The notes beneath the pieces are model-generated. The model searched no databases. It worked only from the letters and a program-made list of their open reading frames with translations, and had not been told where the DNA came from. A stretch of 64,000 nt of DNA, taken from assembly GCA_026018925.1 (NCBI GenBank), contig JAKSZU010000004.1, positions 9,644,017 through 9,708,016 of the forward strand, written 5' to 3'. Position numbers and translations under genes: made by a program. How positions within the stretch are numbered: position 1 is the stretch's first letter; each line of letters starts with the position of its first letter. Below, one piece after another: positions 26,501 through 39,400 of this stretch. Source of the stretch: Tupaia tana. Lineage: Eukaryota; Chordata; Mammalia; Scandentia; Tupaiidae.

Positions 26501-29500
26501 AAGCCTGTCACCTGCATTTCCGGGAGTCTACCCTTTTTCTCCCCGGAGAAGTTTTGCAGGTCCTGGCACCTCTGCTGCGCTGTTTGCTTTCTCCTTCGGC
26601 TTGGTAAAAACCACACTATCACTGACTCTATCACAGCGAATCATTCAGGGAGGCTAACCCAGCTGCCGGCCTACTGACAAAGAGTGAGGCGGGGTGGGTG
26701 CCCGGCTCCAGCCCCAGCCTCCACCCCCGCTTTGCCCACCTCCAGAAATGATAGGTGTTTGCTGGTGGCTCTGTACTCAGAGGCTGTGCATCAAGCCAGC
26801 ATTTGAGTGTACGAGTTGTATAAAAATAAAGGCTATTGACTGCTTGGCACCCCTTCCCAGAATAATGACTAAGCAAGCATGCTGTTAGCTCCTCCACAGC
26901 AGCTCTGTGTACGTGATAACACAGAGCAAAGATGAAAACTGCTATTCATCGGAGCCAAACAACAGAAAAACGCAAGCAGAAAATTGTTAGTGGTGGAGGA
27001 GGACACCAAAACAAATATTTTCTTCCAGCTATGGCGTTTTCAACCGAAGGCAAACACCATACCCAGGCCTGGTGGCCGATGGAGGAGGGAAGCAAGGGCA
27101 GGGTCTGGAAGCACACACAGACCTAGAGCTGAACTGTGGTCGCCCGCAGACTGACCACGACTTGGTGAGATTCGGGCCTCTGTACGCGTCCGCGTGGGTG
27201 GAGCAGCAGAACATGGCCGTCAGGAGGTCAGTCCCTGGAGGGTAGCAGACGCCTGACTCAAAGCCTGGGGATGGAAGGGTGCTGATTTAGCAAGCCGCCT
27301 CAGGTTCTAGTTCAGGAGACAAGAGCTCGCACCTGTTGAGTGCTAACTGATGAGCCGGACACTTCACACACTGAACACTCATTCCAGCCCCGACGACCCA
27401 ATGGGCTAGTGCGGCTGACTGGCGACAGCGAAGCCCCCTTTGTATCACACCTTTCTGCATCTGCAGCCTCGGTAGTTCCCTCTCCTCTTCATTCACTGAG
27501 AGAGACTGAAAAAGAGCTTGTGAACTAGGGCTTCACCTCCTAAGTCACCTGGGATTTGGCACCCTCCACGTGAACAAAGCCAGGGTCGCCTGCTGGGGAC
27601 GGCACACTGCACAGAGAAAAACCCCAAGGAGCCTTGGCCGAAGGCCCCAGCTGCGTGCAGGTACGGGGTGAGCACGAGCCGAGTTCAGCCGCGCTCTGCC
27701 CATACCAGCTGCACACGGGCCCGGAGGCTGTATAAAACTGGGAGCGAAGTGAATCAGCGTAGTTGTAAGCTACTAAGCTTTGGGGTGGTTTGTTATACAT
27801 CAAAACTGATACACATAGATCCGATTATCCCAGTTTTTGAAATGAAAAAGCCAAGGGACAAATAAATGAAGTAATTTTCCCAAGGTCACAGTATTACCAA
27901 GGGAAAGGCAGGTGAGCTGAGGCCATCTCGCTCAGATGCCGCTCTCTGAAGCACTAGGCTGCACCGCTCTGAAAATTGAGTGAATTGCTGCGGCTGAGAA
28001 TCCTGAGTATGTACCTAAGTCAGGAAGCCAGGAAGACCTCTCAGAGGAAGCAGCATTTCAGCTGGAGCCTAAAAGAAAATAAGCATTTAGCCTGGCAAAT
28101 ATAACAAAGAGCTTTCGAGACACAGAGGCCAGTATGGGCAAAGGCCCTGAGGCAAGCAGGGGTTGTCACATGAGTCGGAATAATGTCCCCTGGGTGAGCA
28201 CAGTCGTGGGTGTGGAGGGGTGCAGAGGGAGAGGAGGGTTGCGGTAGGAGTCGGCACCTGCCAGAGGTAATTCGAAGGAACTTTATCCTAAAGAGAGGAC
28301 AGCCACTGGAGAGATTTAAGCAGGGAGGTGTCAGGCCATAGTTTCCATGGGGAAGGGGTGCTTTTCCCGGGACAACCCTGAGGAGTGACAGGAGGGGACC
28401 GCGGCCTGAGCCCATAGCTATGATGAGTCTATTCGGTGTGGATATTAAGGCCAGCATTTGTCCCCACGAAGCCAAAGGATGGGGAGCATCTTCAAGCCCA
28501 ATTCAGAAAAGTAGCAGAAAGCCTGTGGTGTGGTGGTGGAGCCGGCTGGACCCCACATGGCTGCCGTGTGATTCGAGTCCTGGATGGCGGCTTAGAAATA
28601 CAAGCGCATTTCAAGAGAAGAATGGAGGAGAAAGGATTGTGACGTGGGCATCCTCCATGGGGGGGGGGGGGGTGCTTTCTCACTTGCCCTTTCTCTCTCT
28701 GTCTCTCCAGCTAACCCCGCCCCCCAAAATTACAAAAATGGGGGGAGGGATGGTAGAGAGGAAACTGCTCAGGAAGGTTAGAAGACCTATTCAGGTTTAC
28801 GTATGAGAGTGTTGGACTGGATCCCAAGGCCACGTGGCTCCTAAACCTCTATTCTTAGCACCGCCCTGCCCTCTCCAAACCTGCAGAGGTGGGGGAGAGA
28901 GCAGAGACTGGAGGCCAGGAGACCTGAAGCACACTCGAGCCAGCACTGGCCTTTCTAAAAGAGTGACCTGGGACCAGCAGTTAGTGTAGTGGCTATGTCG
29001 CTGGACTCCCACGTAGTCGACCGCAGTTCGCGTCCCGGACCCGATGGCTTAAACTCATGCCGGGCGCGTGTGCGTGCGTGCCCAAGATCCCGAGAGGAGA
29101 ATGGAGGAGAAGGGATTGCAGCGTGGCCATCCCCCCTGGGGGGGTGATTTCTCACTTTCTGTCTCTCTGTCTCTGTCTGTCTGTCTGGCGAGTGCACACG
29201 CCCTATAGCAAAAACCGCTCCAAAAAAAAAGAAAAAAAAAAAAAAAAAGAGTGACCTAATGCGATTCACTTCCTGTCTCTGACTCTCTGTTTCAGGGAGG
29301 GCCAGATGTCCTCCAGCCAGGGACCAGGAGGAGGCAGCAGAGGGCAGGAGCCGTGGACAGACAGGTGTCCAATGCGGGGACTGCAGGAGCCATGGCAAGA
29401 GGACAAGGGTGGCACCGAAGGCCCCGGACGGGAGCGTCCACCCTCATGGAGGCAGATGCCCGGTGTCTAGCCTGCATCTTCCCAGGTGAGCTCCACTTCA

Positions 29501-30458
29501 GCCTGGCCCGAGGCTGGGGGCATTGCTTTCTTTCCATCTGCATGTGAGGTAGGAGACAGGGACCCTAAAAACATAGAGCGTAGGCTCAAAGTGGAATCTT
29601 GGACTGGCTAAGTTTGAAGGCAGAGACAAAGCAGCTTGGCCACTTGCTTGGAGAGAGCCCTTGCAGCAGTGGCTAAGTGACTGACCTAGACGGCAGGACC
29701 TAGACCTAAAACGAAGGCTTTTTCCAAGCCCCACCACATTCCAGGATGAGGATGAGATCATGGTTTCTATGCCCAAAGCCTCTAGGCAAAGACTGTCCTT
29801 ACCTTTGTACCCACTCCAAAATGGGAGACTAACTGGACCCAACCAGCATGTGCCCCCCCCCCCACCATGAGGGGAATGCAGGCGACGTCCCATCTGGAAC
29901 AAGCCTGAACACGGCCCCTCGGGCCCAGATAAAAACCCCTCACCCCAGTTCCTCCTCAGCAACCATTTTCTGGGATCCCCCCTTCTGGGGAGCTCTGTTC
30001 TTCCTTCCCGCTCCTTCAATAACTCCCCGTGTGGCTCCACCTACTCTCTGTGTCTGTGTCGCATCCTCCCAAGTGTGGGACAAGAGCCGTGTCTCACTGC
30101 AAGTACTGAGCCCCACCACCCCTGCGCCCCCGTGGGAATTAGGGACCCATGTCCCCTACCTCTGGTGCACAGGTCACAGCAGCCGAGGTGGCCCCTGCCC
30201 ACTGAGAAAGCTGCCTGTCCCCCCGCCCTTTACTGCAGATTTGGGATGCACTGGACCGCATGGGTTGCCTTTCCCATGGGCACACACACGAATGCACACA
30301 CCCCCCCAGTCAAGGCACACACCGTAGTCATACACACACTCATGTAAACATACACACCCATACCTGTGCATATACGCACTCGTGCATACACTCCACAGCC
30401 GTGCACACACAGCTATGCACATTCACAGCCATCCTTGTATATGCACATGGCACAAGTA

Positions 30459-30497
<39 letters not shown>

Positions 30498-33400
30498 ATA
30501 CATCCCATAGCCTTCTTGCTTGGAAACCCAGCAGGGAAGAAACCAGGAAGGACGGCGGACCCCACCTCTCTTGCCACTGAGGCGCCCAGGGCCACCTCCT
30601 TCAGTTTGGCAGTGAAGTGAAGGGGACCAAGAGAAACTGTGGGTGCAGTTGCCACCCCGAGGCCAATGTGCCTGTTGCAAAGAAACCTGGAAGGCCCCTG
30701 AATTCAGTCTGCTGGGACCAGGGGACCTCGTGGAGGGCCTGGGAAAAGCTTTCAGCCCCCCCCCCCCCCCCGCCCCCAGCCCCCTCCTTTCTCCAGGCCC
30801 TGGGGAGGATTAAGTGAGATGACGGATGTGGAAGCACTCTGTAAATTGTAAGGAGAGCTATGCAAATGTTAGAATGTTAGCAGCTCTGACTGAGAGGCCC
30901 GTGGTGCGGGAGACCCAGCCTGCTGCAGGCTTCCAGCCGCTGGCTCCCCGTCACAGCTGGAGCCGGCTGACTGAAGGCACGAAGTCAGGAGTCACTCAGA
31001 CCTTGGTCTCTAGGTCTGCAAAATGGGGACGGTGTTGCCTACCCAGCTAAAGGAGCAGACCGCGACAGTCCCTGTTCCCAAACGTCCAGTCTGGACTTCC
31101 TACTCTTCTCATTTCTGAGCAGAGGGCTTCGTGCACAGATAGAGATTTTAGAACTGCCCTTGGCATACACTTAGAATCTGATAAAGGCCCATCCCTTCCT
31201 GCTACACTTCCCTTTGAAACACCTCCTGCTCAAAGCTGTGCCCCACAGTTCCCTTTTAAGCTTGAGGTTCTGGTCATCTCTGACCCACAAAGTACCACGG
31301 AACCTTCTCTACATACGCACAGGAGTCCCCGGGGTGTGGTTCAATATGCAGATTCCCGGGGCCAGCAGATGGTGTACTGATTACATCGCTGGGTTCCCAC
31401 TTAGTTGAACTCAGTTTGAGTCCCTGACCTGGCAGACACATGTGCGTATGTGCCCAAAATCCCAAGAAGAGAATAAAGGAAAAGGGATGTGATGTAACCA
31501 TCCCCCAAGGGGGTGATTTCTCGCTTTCTGTCTCTCTGGCGAGTGCATAGCAAAAATCTCTCTTAAGAATGCAGGTTCCAGCAGTTGGCGTAATGGCTAT
31601 GTTGCTGGACTCCCATGTAGTTGACTGCAGCTCGAGTCCTGGACCCGGAGGCTTAAACTTACGCTGGGTATGTGTGTGTGGGTGCATGCCCGAGATCCTG
31701 AGAGGAGAATGGAGAGAAGGGATTGCAGTGTGGCCATCCCCCCTGGGGGGTGATTTCTTGCTTTCTGTTTCTCTGTCTCTCTCTGTCTTTCTGGCAAGCA
31801 CACACACTCTATAGCAAAAACCTCTCACAAGAAAAAACAATGCAGGTTCCTGGGCACCCTTGGGCAAAAGGCAATTTGCTTTGCCTAGAATGGGCCCAGG
31901 CACCCCTGTATTCTGAGCAGGTATTCTTTCTCTACCTCCTAGCCTCTGCCCTCACCCAGACTTCCATTCTCCCATGCCCACCTCCAACAGCGGCTAGAAG
32001 TGAGGCAGCCCCTGGAGACCCCCAGCCAGGTGTGTGTCTTTCCCTCTAGAGGTTTTGCAGCAATTCCGGCCTATTGGTCAGGACTGGCGGGTCAGCCTCA
32101 GAAAGCCGTGGGAGTGCGACCTCCCCCTTCTCCACAATGCCTCCGCCCTCATTCTCTCCCCAGGGAGCAGATGTGAGGTGGACCAAGGATGCACGGGCTG
32201 GGGGGATGAGGGATTCAGTGAGCTGGGGAATGAGACAGGAAATACTAGGAAATAAATACAGCAATAAAGGAGCTTCGGCTGGGAGCTACAGAGTGATTCT
32301 TATTGTTCAAATTATCTTTAAAACTTTTCATTTGAATCTGTTTAATAAGGGAAGGCTTACCCCAAGGAAGAGGTATTTTTTTAATGTGACTTGGGAGCTG
32401 AATTGGAAAGAACGTTGCAACAAAGATATTAAAAAGGGGATTAAACCAAACCACTGGTGGCCCATCTCTGCAGGCTCCCACAACCTGCGACACAGCTCCC
32501 GAAACCATAAAATTAAATTACAAAGGGGGACACGGAAGTGGGACGTTAACCATGATTCATCTCCCTTCGCTGCTCATGGCTCCTCGTACTAAGCACACAT
32601 GGAAAGGCTGTTCTGAAGGGCTCCTGGTGTCTGCGGAGAGCTCAGGCCTCGAAGGCGCACCAAGCCCCTGCCCTTGCTCCACTCCCTCCATGATGGGTGA
32701 CCTCGCGGAGCCTCATCCACAAAACGGAAATAATACTGACCATCTGCTGGGAAGAGTTGCTATGACAATGAGATGAAACAAAATTAAAACACAGAGCCTG
32801 GCACACAGAAGGTGCTCAAGAAAATACTAGTTCCCTTCTCTGCAGCCTAAAGCAGAGGGAGGAAAGACACCCAAATGTCTTGGCCCATTGATACCCTGGC
32901 CCTTTATCCCGCAGTGTCTCCTCAGATGACCATGACCCTCTGCTTGGATCCTGGCCACCTCTGAGCCTCACCTTCTTGGGATGACATTTTTATAGCTCGT
33001 CCATCATCGACTTCCTCATCCATTCATACACCGAGTGCCAGGAACTCAGCTGGGCGTTGAGGAGACGAAGATGAGTAAGACTTAGCCCTTGGCCTTAAGG
33101 AGGCCATGGCCAAGTGGAGGAGGAGGAGCCGTTGCCCCCAGGCAGCATACAGCACGTGCGAGATGACCAGCACCTCCTCAGAAACCTCACGTCAGAACTG
33201 CAGTGACAGATCTTACAGGGGTGCTGGGTCCTCCCCCCGGCCAATGGTCAACAAGAGAGCTGGTTCTGAACCGACTCTTCTGTTCCACTGAGCTCACATA
33301 AAGACCCACACAGTGCAGTCCTGGGAAGAGTTCGTTTCATGATGGCCTCTTCTGCTATCTCTTATTAGACAATTTGAATTATAAAGAAACCACCATAATG

Positions 33401-36400
33401 TTCTCCCATTTGCCCTAGTTGTCAAGAATCTCAAAGCAAAATTCTGTCCTCAGCTGAATAGTTTCCCTTAGCTTAAGTTTTTGAGCATATGGATCTCCTC
33501 TCCGCATATTGCTTTTCTCTTGTTATTTCACCCTTGCGAATAACAACGATGACGACGCTGCTGGTGGTGATGATGATGGTAAACACGGTGTCCTCACCTT
33601 GTTCCAGGTGTGGGGTGAGCTTTACATGCATTATTACAGTAGCCTCCACAGTAGTCCTTTAAGGTAGTCACCATAACTTTTCCGTTTTTCAGGTAAGGAA
33701 AGTAGGGCACAGAAAGTCTGACAAACGTGGCGACAGCAAGGAAGTGCACTAGGTCTCTAATCTGCCTGTCTCCCTATTTCATTGTTATCTGAGCCACGTT
33801 ACAACTTTTGGGAAAGAGGTAGAAAACTTTGTTGGAATTAAAAAAGAAGAACTTGGAAGAAAGAGAAAGAAAAATATGTTGAATGGGGTGAGCCGTGAAG
33901 ACTTCAGATGCAGTAAGGACACACTAATTCTAGATCTTTAAGGACAGGTAGGATTTGAACAGGCAGATATATGGGAGAAGGGCATTCCTGGTATTGGAAT
34001 TACCTCAACAAAGGCGATGCACCTGCTGATTGACAGACTGTATGCAAGAGATACACCTCAAAGACGTAGGTAGGGTCATGGCAGAGACCCTTGAAGATCA
34101 AGACGAGGAGTCAGAGGACAATGGGGAGCCATTGAAGATACCTGAGCAGCCTGGTTGAAGTGCTCCAGAAGAAGGAAGCTGGGGAGAGGGAGGACATTCT
34201 GGTGGGCCAGGAGCCAGATGCAGTGAGGCGAGATATGAAGTGGCAGAAGAGAGCTGAGCAGGAAGCCAAGGCATCAAAGGCCATCAACAAGGAGGACAGG
34301 CAGGAGACAGGAGGCCTCATTTGATGTCCTAGTTTACATGGCAGACGAGGTGGGGAGCACGCGGGTGTCAGTGTGCACGAGGTGTTGAGACCCCAAGGGG
34401 AGCTCGCGGGAGGCAGACACTAGCTTCAGTGTAGGGTCTCAGTGCAAAGGATTCCAAGCTGTGGCCCAAGGGGCCGCTGCAGTAATGCAGAAAATGTTGA
34501 GAGGCCTGAGGACGTGTTTTAGGCTGACGCGTGCGCAGTAGCTTTCCCAGGTTCTGCTGGGGGTGTTTCACTCCTCCAGAGGGAGGACGTGCCAGCCTGG
34601 AGCGCTCTCTTCAGAAGACCTTCAGAGCTGGTGGCTGAGTTGCCACGTATGAGTCTTGGCTCTATCACTACCATCTTCAGGTTTTAAGGTTTTTGAAATA
34701 ACCATAAAAGAAGATATGTATTGCAAGCAATTTTTCCCCCCAAAAGTAGAGTTCATGCAATTGTCATTGGTGGTGTTTTTTTAAAGTCCATTCATTTATG
34801 TCTTTCATGAAAGAGAGAGAAAAAAATAGGTGCCCTCAACAGGGGCTCATGCCACAACGCTTTCCCAGTCTCCCCAGACAACCAAGGCCCCAGGCACACG
34901 CTCAGCCCGTGCAGAACCCCAATCTACAAGGCCAGTACGGCCGAGCGGCCACTGCACGGCACCACCGCACCACCGTGGCCCCGCACCATCGGGCAGTGTT
35001 CAATAATAACAGTGGAGGGCTGTTATCAAAGGGCGGCTTTGTTGGGAGAGAAATTCCAACAAGACAGCACTTCGGGGTCCAACGTCTTACTGGCTCCATC
35101 AGCTCGGGCCGTGGGAGCCAACAGCACAGGTCTACTAAGGTCGGTCAGGACAGCTCTTTCTTCCAGCGACAGACAACCCTGGAAGGCTGCCCAGCAGGAA
35201 ATCACATCTGATTTTTTAAAATGCTTAAATGAATTTCTTTTATTTCTGTAGCTTTCTCTTCCTACGGCAGTCTGGCTTGGGACGATGCTCACCAAAGCCT
35301 TTCCACTCTGCAGACCAAGTTCTGTCTGACTTGGGCAGATAGGAAGGTCTTGGTACTGCCTGAAGTCCTGGAAGCATCCAGAGAAGCTGTTCCAGGCCAC
35401 GCTCCTCCACCCCTGCACACCCTCCAGGGGACGTCTCCCTCTGTGCACCTGCAGGACTCTTCCCAAGGGCTGTTCTTCCCCTTTTCAGAACCTAGTGCAC
35501 AGGACACAACCCCAGATACCTCTGCAGGTATTACTAACCATGGCACTCTCTGCTCCCAGAGAACTGTGCTGTGAGTGTAGGGGTATCCTCTGCTGATCCT
35601 TCAGCTGTCTCCCTCACCTCCTCCAGGAAGTCTTCCCTCTGTCCCGAGCCTGGGCTGGCTCACGTGTCCACTCAGTGCCCTCATCAGAGCACATATCATG
35701 ATGTGTTGTGATCTGGACACTGAATCTCACAAAGCGGGTCAGAGACTGTCCCCGTCTTCCCCACAATTGTATTTTTTATCTACATAATGTCCATCATGGA
35801 GTAGGTAGAAAATAAGTATTTGTTGAATGTCAGTGTCACGTTGTTGGATGTGTCTGTGTCCATCCGACCTACTGGGTTGACACTGGGGGCTTACTGAGGG
35901 AGGGGCATCTGTCCTGCTTATCTGTATCTCTGGGACCCACGCAGGGCTTGGCACTGAGAAGACAACTGTACGCGTTTGTTGGATGAATCCAGAAATGAAC
36001 AAATGCCTTCTCACAGTCAAGGCGATGAGGTCAACGGCAAGTCCCAAGCCCCCATTCTAAGGCTGTGAAGCATTAGTGACAGGGAAATGAACGAATGCAT
36101 ACATAATCCTCGAATATGAGCAAATGCCTTTCCATGATTCTCTAAGCCCACAGTTTAGACAAATTAATAGATAACTGGACAAGATTCTAGAGTTCAATCA
36201 ACACTAGAGTGAACTTTTTGTGTCACCCCAAAAGCCCGTTTCTTCCTATTTTTTCCTCCCCACCTCTGTGAATTGTCCAACCAGAGGCACAAGCTGAAAA
36301 GCCTCGATTCATCCTCAACCTTTGTGTGTCCCACACCCTCAGCAGGTCTGGTTCTTCTCAGAATACACACTGAATTTCCCCCATTCCCATCCCTCCAGCA

Positions 36401-39400
36401 GCACCGTGGTCTGCCCGCTGGCCCTGAGATCCCCTTTGCCCAGGTCCTCACCCCTCACTGCACTCCAGGCACGGGTTCCTCTCCAATGCTTCCACTTCGG
36501 GGCCTTCACATTCGCTCTCCCTCCTGCCTGGACACCCTCCCCCAGATCGTCACTCGACGGACAGGTCTCGCCCCAGTTGGTCTGACTCCCCATCTCAAAG
36601 AGCTCTCCTCTTTACTTTGTTTTATTTCCATCATCAGAACATTGTTATCTGCAAGGACCTTGTGCATTTTTATGTATAATCAGTCTCCCCCAACTAGAAT
36701 ACCAATTATTTTCACATGCGGAAGTGCTCACAGTTTTGCATTTACATCTTTTCTGTTTTTCTCCCCTTCTTGACTGTCAGCTCCGGGAAGACAGGGTCTT
36801 ATCTGATTCTCACCTCTAATTCCATCATTTTTTTTTTTTTTTGGAGAGGTTTTTGCTATAGGGCGCGTGCGCTCGCCAGACAGACAGAGAGATAGAAAGC
36901 AGGAAATCACCCCCCAGGGAGGATGGCCACGCCGCAATCCCTTCTCCTCCATTCTCCTCTCGGGATCTTGGGCACGCACGCACACGCGCCCGGCGTGAGT
37001 TTAAGCCGCCGGGTCCGGGACTCGAACCGCGGTCGACTACGTGGGAGTCCAGCGACATAGCCATTACGCTAACTGCTGGTCCCCTAATTCCATCATTATT
37101 AACAGTGCTGGACCAGGCATAGGAGATGCTTAATAAATGTTTGTTGAATGAGTAACTGAATTTGTGAATGAACTGAAGTGAATGAATGAATGCATGTGCT
37201 TTTCCTGGGGGAGCAGTGTGAGCATGGTGTTAATTGCCACTAACAAGAATACAGAATGTAGACAGAGGGCCCGATCTGCACAGACTGGATCACCCCTGGA
37301 TTACCGTACTTGCTTCTGGGAGCCTCACTGCCACAAGGACCGGCAGTATGGACAGGACTGAACAAGTTGGCATGTGAAAGGAAATAGAAAAACAGAGGCG
37401 TTTAGCTTGTAGAGACAAGAAATCCTAGGAGAAATATCACCGCTGTCTTGTTCTACCTAAAGAGCTATTGAGAGGGGGGATAGATTTGATCTGGAGCCCT
37501 AAGGGCAGCATACAGATCAATGGGTGTTAGTCTGATAGACAAAGTTCAGTTAAAGGAAGAAACTGGCCTTTTGAGAAAGTTCCTAGCAAGGGAAGGGGCT
37601 GTCTTAGGAAGTAGTGAGCTCCTGGAGACAGCAGGTGGCATGGTGGTTAAGGTGCTGGACACTCCCACATAGCCAAACACAGTTTGAGTCCCGGACCTGG
37701 TGCCTTGCTTTCTCATTTTCCCTCTCCCTCTCTCTGTGTCTCTCTCTGGTCAAATTAAAATAAATGAATGAATAAATAAAATTAAATAAATATTTTTTTT
37801 TTTAAATGGAAGTAATGAGCTCCCTATCTAAGAAGTGCACAAACACACAACCACTTGGCAAGATGTTGAGAAGAGACTCAAGCAGCACAAGATGGCCTCC
37901 GACCAAGGTCTTTTTCGAACTGAAACACTTGAGTCTGTACGATAAACAGATAAAGCCAAGAAAAAAATTCTGACTGGCAAGAGCTCTAGGACTTAATTAT
38001 CTAGCTCTCTGATAGAAGAAAACATCACCAAAAACAGATCAGCAAAAGACACAGTGGCTGGACTGATTAGCTGAGACATGTCTTGGAGACCTCAGGGCAT
38101 CCGGCAATACCATGGATAGATCCCTAGACCTGAAACCCACCTGTGACCTTTCAGGATGCGGCTCCCAAATATTTGGAATATCCCAAGATGCCTCAGATTC
38201 TAGGAGAAGACAGCCAACATTATCGCATAATGGCTAAGATGTCCTTGGGTTTCATCTCTGACACTCTGTCACATCTTAACAGTAGGAACTTGGGTAAAGA
38301 AATTAACCTTTCCATGGGGGACCAGCAGTTGGCGCAATGGCTATGTCGCTGGACTCCCACGTGGTTGACAGTGGTTCAAGTCCCAGATCTGGTGGCTTAA
38401 ATTCACACCAGGTACAGTGTGGCCATCCCCCCTGGGGGGTGATTTCTTGTTTTCTGTCTCTCTGGTGAGTGCATGCACCCTATGGAAAAAACCTCTCAAA
38501 AAAAAGAAAGAAATTAACCTTTCCAAACCTCAGGTACCTTAACTATACAGAGAATTTCATTTAAAAATGGGGGAGGGAGCAACTGAAATCAAAATGGCAT
38601 GATTTTGTTGTTATGATTACATCAATGGACTCCCACGTGATCGACTGCAGTTCAAGACCCAGACCCAGTGGCTTAAAACTCATGCCAGGCGCTTGTGAGT
38701 ATATGCCCAAAATCCTAAGAGAAGAATGGAGGAGAAGGGATTGCGATATGGCCATATCTCCCCCCGCCCCAGGGATGATTTTTCACTTTCTGTCTCTCAG
38801 TCTCTCTCTGTCTCTCAGGCAAGTGCATGAGCCCTACAGCAAAAATCTCTCTAAAAATAACTAAAAATAAATAACTCTGTGACAGACACATCGACATTCA
38901 CTAGTCTATGTGTTTGGAAATTTGTGTAATAAAAAGTTTAAAATGCTGAATTTTAAATAGTCCCGACCTCATGCAATGATTGTAGGGCTTAAAGCAGTGA
39001 TCATCATTCTTAGTCAAGGGATTTTTACAAATCTTAATTATCACCATATCCCCGTCCTCATCCAACGACTGTACGGAACGCACAGCGACCATCTCCAGGT
39101 AGCAGATGAGGAAACTAAAGCTCGGGTTCCTTAGCGCACAAGTTCTGCAGCTGGCAGAGGGCTGACGCGTGGCCTGAACCAGAGTGGTCTGACTCCACCC
39201 GCACAGCTGCCTTTATTTCGGGAAGAGCTCCTCGTGCGCCACTTGGCCGAGAGCGACGTGGTTATGCTCTTGTTTATCACCTAAGTCGCTGGTTCCCCAG
39301 GTGTTTCTCAGTAGCAGAACTCTTTAAAAACGCAGGCGGACTCAGAACTCCAGCAAGTAAAACTGACCAAGGCCGAATGGCTCTGAAGGAAGTGGGGTGG

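Noticed and set aside
25767-26657. 296-residue plus-strand open frame
   Set aside because: Most of it is the 3' region of an L2 element and flanking intron; no known protein pattern.
31274-31903. 209-residue minus-strand open frame
   Set aside because: It is the reverse translation of two tandem SINEs.
32000-35500. HMGB4 retrogene, which lies near CSMD2 in human
   Set aside because: I looked for an HMG-box open frame and found none in the window; it probably lies deeper inside CSMD2.
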